Assembly (NCBI RefSeq): GCF_004379255.2
Contig: NC_056033.1
Span: 35,614,719-35,678,718 of the forward strand
Reading direction: 5' to 3'
Origin: Salvia splendens
Taxonomy: Eukaryota; Streptophyta; Magnoliopsida; Lamiales; Lamiaceae
DNA length: 64,000 bases
The notes under the pieces are model-generated. The model searched no databases and was not told the DNA's origin. It saw only the letters and a program-made list of their open reading frames with translations. Positions 9,670-18,459 of the stretch are shown here, one piece after another. Position numbers and translations under genes: made by a program. Position 1 is the stretch's first letter, and each line of letters begins with the position of its first letter.

Positions 9670-10719
9670 AATAGTCCTTTGTAATAGCGTAACGCCATTT
9701 TGTAGGGTAGCTGAGTTGTATGCCGAACAAGATTTGAAAAATGAAATTTTGTTTTCGCTTCTAACACTGTATTTACAGCTTAGCGAAAAAATTTCATCGT
9801 ACTTGTCCTCGGTCTTATGAAGTAAACTTCTTTGACCGAACTTGGTCCTTGGTCTGATGAAATAAACATCTTTGACCGGACTCGTCTTTGGTCTGATGAA
9901 ATAAACATCTTTGACCGGACTCGTCTTTGGTCTGATGAAATAAACATCTTTGACCGGACTCGTCTTTGGTCTGATGAAATAAACATCTTTGACCGGACTC
10001 GTCTTTGGTCTGATGAAATAAACATCTTTGACCGGACTCGTCTTTGGTCTGATGAAATAAACATCTTTGACCAGACTTGGTTTGTGTTCTAATTTGGCGA
10101 TTTTTGTCGCCGGGATCGAACTTTCCCTTGTCCTAATTCGGCGAGTTTTATCGCGTGGATCGGACTTTCCCAGTTAACCGAAGTGGTCTTATGCAGTAAA
10201 CCTCTTTGACCAGACATGGTCGTCCCCGGTCTTATGAGGTAAACTTCTTTGACCGAACTTGGTCGTCCTAATTCGGCGAGGTTTATCGCGTGGATCGGAC
10301 TTTCCCTTATTGCAGTTCGTTTCAGACGAAGTGCTTGTTAAGCTGAATTGCGGTCTTGTATCCTCCTTGGAAGCTTGGACTCACAATCGTTGGCTTATTG
10401 CAGTTCGTTTCAGACGGACTGCTTGTTAAGCTGACTTGTGGTCTTATATCCTCCTTAGAAGCTTGGACTCACAATAGTCTTTAATAATCGATCTAAAAAG
10501 GGGATCAGTCTTTAAAGAACGATATACCTTGGTACCATTTGTAAGAGACGACAAGCACATAGAGACAAAACACATAGAGAAAAAATGAAAAAGACGAAAG
10601 AAAAAACTTTAAACTTTTTATAAAACGACAAGTAAAAAGTACAAGTAAAAACAAACAAATAAAAACATGTACCCCTATGACCGAACTAGACACAAGACAG
10701 ACTGACCGGACTTTGTCTC
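9670..10719. other. Non-coding spacer of the Tat element between antisense ORF and pol
   Basis: Holds the 39-bp tandem array described separately and looser repeats of 'tcggactttccc', 'ggcgagttttatcgc' and 'ttattgcagttcgtttcagacg' (two copies, about 10310 and 10395). No gene is seen. Confidence 0.6.
9830..10080. repeat. 39-bp tandem repeat, about six copies
   Basis: The unit, starting TTTGACCGGACTCGTCTTTG and continuing GTCTGATGAAATAAACATC, repeats with a period of 39 bp; inner copies look identical and outer ones are diverged. Because 39 is a multiple of 3, both strands stay open and produce artificial 13-residue repeat ORFs. Confidence 0.85.
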
Positions 10720-13700
10720 TTACAAGTGGAACTTCTTGAGGTTGGAGACGTGCCATGTTCGGGGTACTTGTTCTCCTGACATGTGAGTCAATTTATAAGA
10801 CCCTTTGCCGAGGACTTCTGACACCCGATACGGACCCTCCCATGTGGGTTCGAGTTTGCCCAGCTTTTCTGCTCGGCTTACTTCGTTGTTTCTCAAGACG
10901 AGATCTCCCACTTGAAATTGAAGCTTTTTCACCCTTTGGTTATAATACCGGGCTACTTGCTCCTTATACTTGGCTGCTTTTATGCACGCCAATTCTCTTC
11001 TTTCTTCGGCGAGATCTAGTTCGGTTCTCAGTCCGTCGTCATTCATTTCTGAGGAGAAATTTAGAGTTCGGGGACTGGGTACGCCGATCTCCACCGGAAT
11101 TACGGCTTCAGTGCCGTACACCAGACTATACGGGGTTTCACCGTTGGAGGTTTTGGGTGTAGTTCGGTAGGACCACAGGACTTGAGGGAGATTTTCTACC
11201 CATTGTCCTTTGGCTTGTTCTAACCGAGCTTTTAACCCTTTCACCAGAATCCGGTTCGTTACTTCCGTTTGTCCGTTTGCTTGGGGATGGGAGACCGAAG
11301 TGAACCGCTGTTGAATGTTCAGCTCTTGGCACCAATTCCTGAACGTCTTGTCGGTGAACTGAGTCCCATTATCCGAGATGAGGATGTGGGGTATGCCAAA
11401 TCGGCACACTATGTTCTTCCAGACGAAGTCTAATGCCTTTGAGCTCGTTATCGTAGCTAATGGTTCAGCCTCCACCCACTTCGTGAAGTAGTCCACGGCA
11501 ACGATAAGGAATTTCATTTGCCGAGGAGCTTGAGGAAGTGGTCCCACTATGTCTATGCCCCATTGCATGAAAGGCCAAGGGCTTTGCATAGTGTATAGAT
11601 CAGTCTGCGGCATCCTTGGGACATTTGCATGAATTTGGCACTTCGTACACTTCTTGACGAGCTGCACTGCCTCTTGTACCATGGTTGGCCAATAATATCC
11701 CCATCTCAGAACTTTTTTAGCTAAAGCTCTGGCTCCGATGTGGCTACCGCACGATCCTTCATGAACTTCTCTGAGGATGTAGTCCGTCTCTTCTGGTCCT
11801 ACGCACCGCAATAACGGCTGGAGGTAAGACTTTCTAAAGAGGACTCCTTCATGAAGTTCGTACCGAAGTGCTCGGCATGTGATCTTCCGAGCTTCTCTCT
11901 TATCCTCGGGCAATTGTCCTTGATCCAGATACTGCAAGATCGGCGTCATCCAGTTCGGCGAGCTGGATACTGAATGTACCTCGGCTTCATCAATGCTTCG
12001 ATGCATTAATTCTTCCGCCTTTGAGTTCGGATCTGAGGCCAACTTACTTAAGGTATCTGCTCGGCTATTTTCCGCTCTGGGAATGCGGATTATCCGAAAA
12101 TAGGAGAAACTTCGGCTGATGCTTTGCGCTTTGTCCAAATACTTCTTCATTCTCTCGTCACGGGCTTCACTTGTACCCAACATGTGATTTACTATGACTT
12201 GTGAATCACAATGGACTTTGAGAGATTTGACGAGCAGACTTTGCGCTAACTGGAGTCCGGCCAGGAGGGCTTCGTACTCGGCTTCATTATTAGTAGTGGG
12301 GAATAGGAACCGAAGTGAGTAGGTTACCTCGTGTCCGTCGGGAGCGACAAGTAAAATACCAGCTCCACTTCCCATCTTGTTTGAAGCTCCATCTACGAAT
12401 CCGCTCCAGCAGTCCGGCGGCTCTACTTCGGATTCCAAGGGCTGTGCTAGTTCGGCATTGGCAGAATTCTTCTGTTCGGCAATAACAGGAATTGCTTGAT
12501 CGAACTTTGCTTCTGCAAGAAAATCTGCCAAGGCTTGTCCCTTGATGGCTTTCCGAGGTAGATATTCAATTGTGTGCTCTCCCAACTCTATAGCCCACTT
12601 GGCGATTCTGCCTGATGCTTCTGGTTTGGTCAACACTTGCCGAAGTGGCAGATCAGTTAGGACGCATACCTTGTGAGCATAGAAGTAAGGCCGCAGTCTC
12701 CTTGCTGCATTTACTAATGCCAGAGCAATCTTTTCCAGTGGTTGATACCTGGTTTCTGGACCTCTTAATGCTCGGCTTGTAAAGTAGATGGGAAGCTGCT
12801 TTAGGCCTTCTTCTCGTACAAGCACCGCGCTGATGGTTTGATCCGATGCCGCTAAGTATAAGAATATTACTTCGGCTTCGATTGGAGCAGAGAGAATAGG
12901 AAGCTCGGCTAGATAACTTTTGAGCTCGTCAAAGGCTTTTTTCTGCTCGGCTCCCCACTCGAACTTTGGTGCCTTTTTCAACACCTTGAAGAACGGCAGT
13001 TGCTTTTCGGCTGCTTGGGAAAGGAATCGATTCAGTGCGGCTAGACATCCGGTTAGCCTTTGCACGTCATGTATGGACTTCGGCATTGCCATGTTCTGAA
13101 CGACTTGAACTTTTGAGGGGTTTGCCTTGAGTCCGTCCTTTGAAACCCAACAACCCAGAAACTTTCCCGAATCTACCAAAAAGGTACACTTTTGGGGATT
13201 AAGTTTGAGGTTGGCTTTCTTGAGCACGTCGAGAGTGGACTTGAGGTTGTGCTCGTACTCCGAGGTGCTTTTGCTTTTGACGACTATATCGTCAACATAC
13301 ACTTCGACCTCCTTTCCAATCAGGCGCCGAAAAAACTTGTCTACCATCCTTTGATAAGTGGCTCCGGCATTCTTTAAACCGAATGGCATCTTTTTATAAG
13401 CGAAAATGCCGAAATCAGTAATGAAGGCCGTTTTTGAAGCGTCAATCTCATCCATTAAAACTTGATGGTATCCTTTGTACAGATCAAGAAAACAAAAAAT
13501 TTCAAAGCCTATCAAAGCTTCTACTTTTTTATCTATGTTCGGAAGGGGATAGCAATCTTTGGGACAGTGCTTATTTAGATCGGTGAAATCTATGCACATC
13601 CGCCATCCTCCTTCCTTTTTCTTGATCATGACAGGATTGGCCACCCACGAAGGATACTTCACTTCGAATAACACATCCGCCTTCAATAATTGACGGACTT

Positions 13701-13983
13701 CGTCATGGATGACTTGACTTCGTTCTGCCGCAAAGAGTCTTTGCTTCTGTTTTATCGGCCGGACTGAAGGATCAATATTTAACCGATGAGTGATTACCTC
13801 GGGGGGCACTCCGGTCATGTCCAACGGAGACCATGCAAAGACGTCTTTATACTCCTTGAGGAGCTGGATGGTTTTTTCCCGAAGTAGGGGCGTTCCCGCG
13901 AAGCCGATCTTAACCGTTCTGGATGGATCGTCTTCGTACAGCTGAACTGTCATCGAGTTCGGCTCCGGTATGACTTCGGTCAT
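10720..13983 (-). CDS. pol: Tat element pol: reverse transcriptase, RNase H, second RNase H, integrase
   Basis: 1,087 residues from the first ATG, in the same frame as gag-protease upstream and separated from it only by one UAG. RT is near residues 90-300 (FLDLYKGYHQV, MPFGLKNAGATYQRMVD, catalytic YVDD). It is followed by the Ty3-type RNase H (ISAVLVREE, FTSRALRGPETRY, LADFLAEAKF). A second RNase H-like domain begins CWSGFVDGASNKMGSGAG and has NNEAEYEALLAGL and CDSQVIVNHM; this dual arrangement marks the Tat group. Integrase has an HHCC zinc finger (H..H..CTKCQ) and a D,D,E core (GIDIVGP; SDNGTQF; NGQTEVTNR). The C-terminus (VGDLVLRNNEV, GPYRVSEVLGKGSYKL) is the usual GPY/F module. No internal stops. 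Confidence 0.93.
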   Translation of the reverse strand: MTEVIPEPNSMTVQLYEDDPSRTVKIGFAGTPLLREKTIQLLKEYKDVFAWSPLDMTGVPPEVITHRLNIDPSVRPIKQKQRLFAAERSQVIHDEVRQLLKADVLFEVKYPSWVANPVMIKKKEGGWRMCIDFTDLNKHCPKDCYPLPNIDKKVEALIGFEIFCFLDLYKGYHQVLMDEIDASKTAFITDFGIFAYKKMPFGLKNAGATYQRMVDKFFRRLIGKEVEVYVDDIVVKSKSTSEYEHNLKSTLDVLKKANLKLNPQKCTFLVDSGKFLGCWVSKDGLKANPSKVQVVQNMAMPKSIHDVQRLTGCLAALNRFLSQAAEKQLPFFKVLKKAPKFEWGAEQKKAFDELKSYLAELPILSAPIEAEVIFLYLAASDQTISAVLVREEGLKQLPIYFTSRALRGPETRYQPLEKIALALVNAARRLRPYFYAHKVCVLTDLPLRQVLTKPEASGRIAKWAIELGEHTIEYLPRKAIKGQALADFLAEAKFDQAIPVIAEQKNSANAELAQPLESEVEPPDCWSGFVDGASNKMGSGAGILLVAPDGHEVTYSLRFLFPTTNNEAEYEALLAGLQLAQSLLVKSLKVHCDSQVIVNHMLGTSEARDERMKKYLDKAQSISRSFSYFRIIRIPRAENSRADTLSKLASDPNSKAEELMHRSIDEAEVHSVSSSPNWMTPILQYLDQGQLPEDKREARKITCRALRYELHEGVLFRKSYLQPLLRCVGPEETDYILREVHEGSCGSHIGARALAKKVLRWGYYWPTMVQEAVQLVKKCTKCQIHANVPRMPQTDLYTMQSPWPFMQWGIDIVGPLPQAPRQMKFLIVAVDYFTKWVEAEPLATITSSKALDFVWKNIVCRFGIPHILISDNGTQFTDKTFRNWCQELNIQQRFTSVSHPQANGQTEVTNRILVKGLKARLEQAKGQWVENLPQVLWSYRTTPKTSNGETPYSLVYGTEAVIPVEIGVPSPRTLNFSSEMNDDGLRTELDLAEERRELACIKAAKYKEQVARYYNQRVKKLQFQVGDLVLRNNEVSRAEKLGKLEPTWEGPYRVSEVLGKGSYKLTHMSGEQVPRTWHVSNLKKFHL

Positions 13984-14004
13984 CGCCTCTGACTCCGGCT
14001 GCTG

Positions 14005-14013
14005 TGATTGCTA
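14005..14013 (-). promoter_or_regulatory. Candidate stop-codon readthrough signal UAG CAA UCA
   Basis: The gag-protease stop at 14013-14011 is followed immediately by CAA UCA CAG. This fits UAG CARYYA, the type I readthrough context known from tobamoviruses. The codons after it stay open into pol in the same frame. The signal is seen directly; readthrough itself is inferred. Confidence 0.6.
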
Positions 14014-16125
14014 CGCTTGGTGGTGCCGATCTGACTGCTCGGCACTTCTAAGCGCAATTTGCAGACATTCCTTTGCTCTCTTTTGGTCACCTCGGATGAC
14101 TGCTATCCCTCCTTTAGTAGGGATCTTGATGGTGAGGTGATAGGTAGAGCAAACGGCCCGAACTGTGTTGAGCCAGTCTCTTCCCAGGATGACGTTGTAC
14201 GGGGACCGAGCTTTCACCACGAAAAACTCAATCATCGTACTGGAGCTAGTAGGCGCTTTCCCCACCGTGATCGGAAGGCTGATAATACCTTCAGGGCGGG
14301 TGTCCTCCTGAGTGAAGCTCTTCAGGGGAAGCGGAGCCGGACTGAGCCGAGCTGGGTCCACTTCTAGTTTGTCGAAGCACTCCTTAAAAAGAATGCTGAC
14401 TGACGCTCCTGTATCCACAAACACCCTGTGGATCAGTTTGTTTGCCACTCCGGCTTGGATGACAATGGCGTCTTGGTGAGGAGAGATGGCCGGGACGGGA
14501 TCAGCATCCGAGAACGTAATCACTTCGTCCTGCTTCAGCCTTTTATGCGTTGGCTCCTCTCGATTGGAGCCTCTGCGCTCTGACTTCAGGGACGACTTGG
14601 TCTTCCCAGCAGGGAGAGCGTCAATAGTCAGGATTACTCCATCATATTGCGGCTCGTCATCGTCTTCGGGATCCGGCTGCTTTTTCGGATCCTGAGGGGC
14701 GCAGTTCGCTCCTCTCTGCTTCTTATTCTTCTTTGACTGCTTGCTTTGGTATTTTTTCAATGTCCCTGCCCTCACAAGAACATCGATACCTGCAGCCAAG
14801 TTTCTGCACTCCTCGGTATCGTGACCGTGGTCTTGATGGTAGGAGCAGTAGTTATCCTGGGGTCGGCGCGCGGCAGATTTCGTCATCCGCTTTGGCTTTT
14901 CGAACAGGTCAGAGTGTAGTTCGAAAATTTCCGCTCTCGGCTTGTTCAGCGGTACGAACTGAGCGGGCGGCTTCTCGGGATTGAGACGGGGTCCCAATCT
15001 GTCTTGCACCGGAGTCCTTTGAATCCTTTCAAAAGGAGTTCGGCGAGGATGTCCCTGATCGCCAAAAGGAGTTCGGCGAGGATGTCCCGGATCGCTATGA
15101 TCGGGCTTCCTCCTGTCTCCTCGGGACGATGAGCTGTCTAACGACCGTTTGCGACGGTCTGCCTCATCGGCCCGGGAGTACTGGTCCGCAATGTCCCACA
15201 TTTCCTGAGCTGTCTGCGGACCGCACTCCACGAGCTTTCTGTAGAGAGCTCCGGGCAGGATTCCATTTTGGAATGCCGAGATGACAAGCAGATCGTTGAG
15301 ATCGTCTACTTGCAGGCATTCCTTGTGGAATCTTGTCATAAAGTCGCTGATTTTTTCGTCGCGACCTTGACGAATGGAAAGCAGCTGAGCCGAAGTGATT
15401 CGGGCTTCCGCTTTCTGAAAGAACCTCCTGTGGAAGGCATCCATTAGATCTCGGTAAGATCTGATGCTGCCCTGGGGGAGGCTATCGAACCACCTTCTCG
15501 CGTTCCCGATGAGCAGCTCGGGAAACAGCTTGCACATGTGGACCTCGTTGAGACCCTGGTTCGCCATGTTATACTGATAGCGCCCCAAGAAATCGTGAGG
15601 GTCCACGAGCCCGTCGTAAGTCATCGACGGAGTTCGGTAGTTCTGTGGTAGGGGAGTTCGGGTGATGTCGTCCGAGAACGGAGTCTTCAGTGCTCCGTAC
15701 ACGGCGAATCCGATATCTCGTCGGTATGGAGGAGATTGAGTTCTCCTGTGATTCCGGTACCGAGGAAGAACAGGAATATGTCGGGGTTGAGGATTCTTCT
15801 TCCTGGAAGACACGGCACTACTGCGGTAGTGACTTTCATGTCTGGATGAGGAAGGAGAATCCTCCGTTTTCGTCTTCGGCTCTTGGCTCTTTTGCAGGAA
15901 GGCTAAGAACTCATCCTGCTTCTCAGCCAAGAACAGCTTGACAGCCTCATTCAAATCAGGCTGCTGGGAAGACTCAGTGGGACGATTTTTGGAGCGGCCT
16001 GTTCCTTCGCCATGAGAACTGGTGGTGGATTTATCCCTAGGCTGCTTTCCAGACCTATGGGATGGATTGGCTTCCTCCTGGTTCTCACGAGCAGGAATAC
16101 GGGTACTCTGCGATCTGGTATGCAT
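14011..16125 (-). CDS. gag: Tat element gag-protease polyprotein
   Basis: 704 residues ending at a UAG (14011-14013). The N-terminal ~130 residues are charged and disordered. A retrotransposon Gag domain lies near 175-300 (DPHDFLGRYQYNMANQG; RRWFDSLPQGSIRSYRDLMD; RRFFQKAEARITSAQLLSIR). A zinc-knuckle-like YCSYHQDHGHDTEECRNL follows near 430. An aspartic protease with VFVDTGASVSILF sits near 570. It forms the capsid and processes the polyprotein. The ORF ends 27 bp before the pol ATG and stays in the pol frame, so a Gag-Pro-Pol fusion would need readthrough of the UAG. The start at 16125 (MHTRSQSTRI) lies 76 bp inside the 5' LTR. Confidence 0.9.
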   Translation of the reverse strand: MHTRSQSTRIPARENQEEANPSHRSGKQPRDKSTTSSHGEGTGRSKNRPTESSQQPDLNEAVKLFLAEKQDEFLAFLQKSQEPKTKTEDSPSSSRHESHYRSSAVSSRKKNPQPRHIPVLPRYRNHRRTQSPPYRRDIGFAVYGALKTPFSDDITRTPLPQNYRTPSMTYDGLVDPHDFLGRYQYNMANQGLNEVHMCKLFPELLIGNARRWFDSLPQGSIRSYRDLMDAFHRRFFQKAEARITSAQLLSIRQGRDEKISDFMTRFHKECLQVDDLNDLLVISAFQNGILPGALYRKLVECGPQTAQEMWDIADQYSRADEADRRKRSLDSSSSRGDRRKPDHSDPGHPRRTPFGDQGHPRRTPFERIQRTPVQDRLGPRLNPEKPPAQFVPLNKPRAEIFELHSDLFEKPKRMTKSAARRPQDNYCSYHQDHGHDTEECRNLAAGIDVLVRAGTLKKYQSKQSKKNKKQRGANCAPQDPKKQPDPEDDDEPQYDGVILTIDALPAGKTKSSLKSERRGSNREEPTHKRLKQDEVITFSDADPVPAISPHQDAIVIQAGVANKLIHRVFVDTGASVSILFKECFDKLEVDPARLSPAPLPLKSFTQEDTRPEGIISLPITVGKAPTSSSTMIEFFVVKARSPYNVILGRDWLNTVRAVCSTYHLTIKIPTKGGIAVIRGDQKRAKECLQIALRSAEQSDRHHQA

Positions 16126-16179
16126 TTTTTGGGTGGAAAAAATGGATCAAAAATTCGCTTTATCACAAATTTTGTTCTC

Positions 16180-16201
16180 TGTTTCCCACAGACGGCGCCA
16201 G
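16180..16201 (-). other. Primer-binding site of the Tat element
   Basis: Next to the 5' LTR on the minus strand: TGGCGCCGTCTGTGGGAAAC after a one-base spacer. The TGG start is complementary to a tRNA CCA end. I did not assign the tRNA. The copia element at 18004-22939 has the same first 18 bases. Confidence 0.75.
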
Positions 16202-16826
16202 TGATGAATCCGCGAATTATTGATGTTAATAAATGCTGGTAGAGAATGAAGATTATGACACAAAGAATTTACGTGGTTCGATTTACTGAAGTAAATCTAC
16301 GTCCACGGGAAAAAGGGAGGGCAAGATTGTATTGCTTGATCTGTTTTCTACAGCTTACAAATACAAACTTGCTATTTGCTATATGGTGTTTTATCTCTAG
16401 AGAGCTTAACCCTTTTCTATCAGATCTAAGTTCTATTTATACATTGAACTAGGATCGTGGTTTGCAGCCCCACTAACAAGATCGTGGGTGAGCAATAACT
16501 GCTCAATAACTGCTTCATACCACTAAATAGATCGTGGGTATAGTGGAGGTCGTGGAGGCCTTTCGTGAGTCCACCAACTCCTAGTTCGGTCGAATGCTGA
16601 GACCGAACTGCTGGACTTTACCGATCAGCTCTTGCCGATCTGAGAGGAGAGCTTGACTGGTCGGCTTTTACCGAGCTGTAGGCTGAGTCCGAACTCTTTG
16701 GTCGTGCCGAACTCTTTGGTCGTGCCGAACTCTTTGGTGCCGAACAGATACTCTTTCTTGGGCTCTGGGCTGATGGGCCGTCACTGTTATTGGGCTTGCC
16801 ATTAGGGTTTAGTTCGTACCCCATCA
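16202..16826 (-). repeat. 5' LTR of the Tat element
   Basis: 625 bp, apparently identical to the 3' LTR. Minus-strand TATAAATAG box at about 16433-16441, so transcription should start about 30 bp downstream and run toward gag. Confidence 0.95.
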
Positions 16827-16831
16827 AACGC

Positions 16832-18003
16832 CAAAGCAAAAGTGGTTCGATTTCTTATTTTTCTTATATTTTTGTTATGGATAATGATGAGGGGCCGAAA
16901 TCCGAATAAAATATCTTGTTTATTAAAGGGGAAAGATATTCAATATTCTATGTTACGCCTCTTTCGATTGAATATATAAACCCTTTATATTTAGGAATTA
17001 TGGGTGATTAATCGCGTCCATTCATTTTTGGATTGGATGGTATAATCAACGTACCCCATTATTTAGGAGATATTATTCGAGATGCCACCTTAAGTCCCTG
17101 TTTAGAGACACGTGCTGATTATCACGTGATTGATGGGGGGATGTGTCAACGTGGATAAGTTATGGTGCGCCAACTAAAAAGAGCTAATTTTGCCGACTCT
17201 CTTCAAGTATTTTTCATTTATAATTTACTCCTCCCCTCCTTATAATTCGTGACCATTTGATTCCATACAAATATAATATAAACTGAATTGAAAAAATTAA
17301 TAGTACATGGATCTTGATTTATAATAAAATATAAATAAAAATGAAAGATATAAATAGTATGTGAAATCTATTATTAAAAGTAATAAAAATAAAAGATAGA
17401 TAAATTTTTAGGAACTGATAAAAATGGACAAGTTATAAATTTTCAAGGACTAAGAAATATATCTACTATTTAGATATATGACTGAATTTCCACATAGTTT
17501 TGAAAACATTCATGACTACATGATTATTTTCGTACTCCGAAATAGGAGTAGATTTCGATTCTTTATATTGATCCACTCGTCAATATATATGTGGGCCTGG
17601 GGTCCACTTAGAATATGTTTCGTTATAGTGAAAGTCATTTCACTCACATTCACATCTCGCATAACACCAATATGAATTATTGAATTGTAAAACTAAATGA
17701 TCTAAATTCTGTTTTCGAATATATATTTTAATTTTCTATACATGAAAAAATTCAAATATTTACATGCATGCATGCATAAGCGTAGCTACATATAAACCCA
17801 TATAATTGCAGTATATCTGTAATTGAATGATATAAATTCTGTTTTACGAATAAGTGCTGGTGCTAGAATTTTGTCACAGTGGCCAATTCATGGTTAACAT
17901 TTGTAGATATTTATTAGTGTTTGCGTCATCAGAAGCAGAAGCAGTTGTGACATTAACGGTAGAAGATAAAGAGAGAAATAAGTGATTGAACTCTAAGACG
18001 TAT
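16832..18003. other. Intergenic DNA; former upstream region of the LEA14-like gene
   Basis: Before the Tat insertion this DNA was adjacent to position 5853, upstream of the LEA14-like gene. Apart from the CACGTG pair listed separately I see no gene. The right half is AT-rich and ends at the TSD of the copia element. Confidence 0.55.
17108..17129 (-). promoter_or_regulatory. Pair of CACGTG (ABRE/G-box) motifs, displaced from LEA14-like gene
   Basis: CACGTG at 17109-17114 (on the minus strand GCACGTGTC, an ABRE match) and at 17123-17128 (TCACGTGA). Without the Tat element they would lie about 390 bp upstream of the LEA14-like ATG, a usual place for ABA-response elements of LEA genes. Motif-level evidence. 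Confidence 0.45.
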
Positions 18004-18437
18004 TGTTAATCCTAGCTACAGATTGTCGAATGTTGGGAGAAGAAAAACAAGACTTGGAAATCGAAAGAGAATTTTATTCACCAGAAACGGAAGATGAAAA
18101 ATTACTGAATAAAGCAGAATAACAAACTATTAAAAGCTCAAAACTAACTAACGGCTATTTTCCATCTAACGGTCAGGATTAAACATGACTAACTAAGTAC
18201 ATCCAACGGCTGTTGAAACGAGTTGTTATAACAGCCGAACTCCTCTTCATGTTTTGATCGTTCTCTCCAGACCACGGAGCTGCCGAGCTACCGAACTTGA
18301 TGCCGAACTACCGAACTCTAACACCGAACTCGATTAAGCTCGTAACACCGAGCTCTGACACCGAACACCATCACCGAGCTCAAAAAACCGAACTCAACAG
18401 CCGAGCTCAAAACCGAAGCTATCACAATCTACCAACA
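18004..18437 (-). repeat. 3' LTR of the young copia element
   Basis: 434 bp. Its 18230-18420 part carries ten copies of CCGAACT/CCGAGCT plus near-matches, spaced about 10-25 bp. Confidence 0.95.
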
Positions 18438-18459
18438 AACTCCACCTGTGATAGCGGAG

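Larger units (their letters stand above)
5859..16826 (-). mobile_element. Tat-lineage Ty3/gypsy LTR retrotransposon, 10,968 bp, young
   Basis: The two 625-bp LTRs (5859-6483 and 16202-16826) look identical by eye, begin TGATG and end CATCA, and are flanked by a perfect 5-bp duplication AACGC (5854-5858, 16827-16831). Coding runs on the minus strand, so the right LTR is the 5' LTR. Next to it on the minus strand is the primer-binding site TGGCGCCGTCTGTGGGAAAC; next to the 3' LTR is a purine tract with a run of G (6484-6500). Order: gag-protease, pol (RT, RNase H, a second RNase H-like domain, integrase), then about 4 kb with a spliced gene on the opposite strand. The second RNase H and the antisense gene point to the Tat/Retand/Ogre group. 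Both main ORFs are open, so the element may be autonomous. Confidence 0.93.

Noticed and set aside
9780..10092. 13-residue repeat proteins on both strands
   Set aside because: Produced by the 39-bp tandem repeat, whose period is a multiple of three; no conserved protein features.
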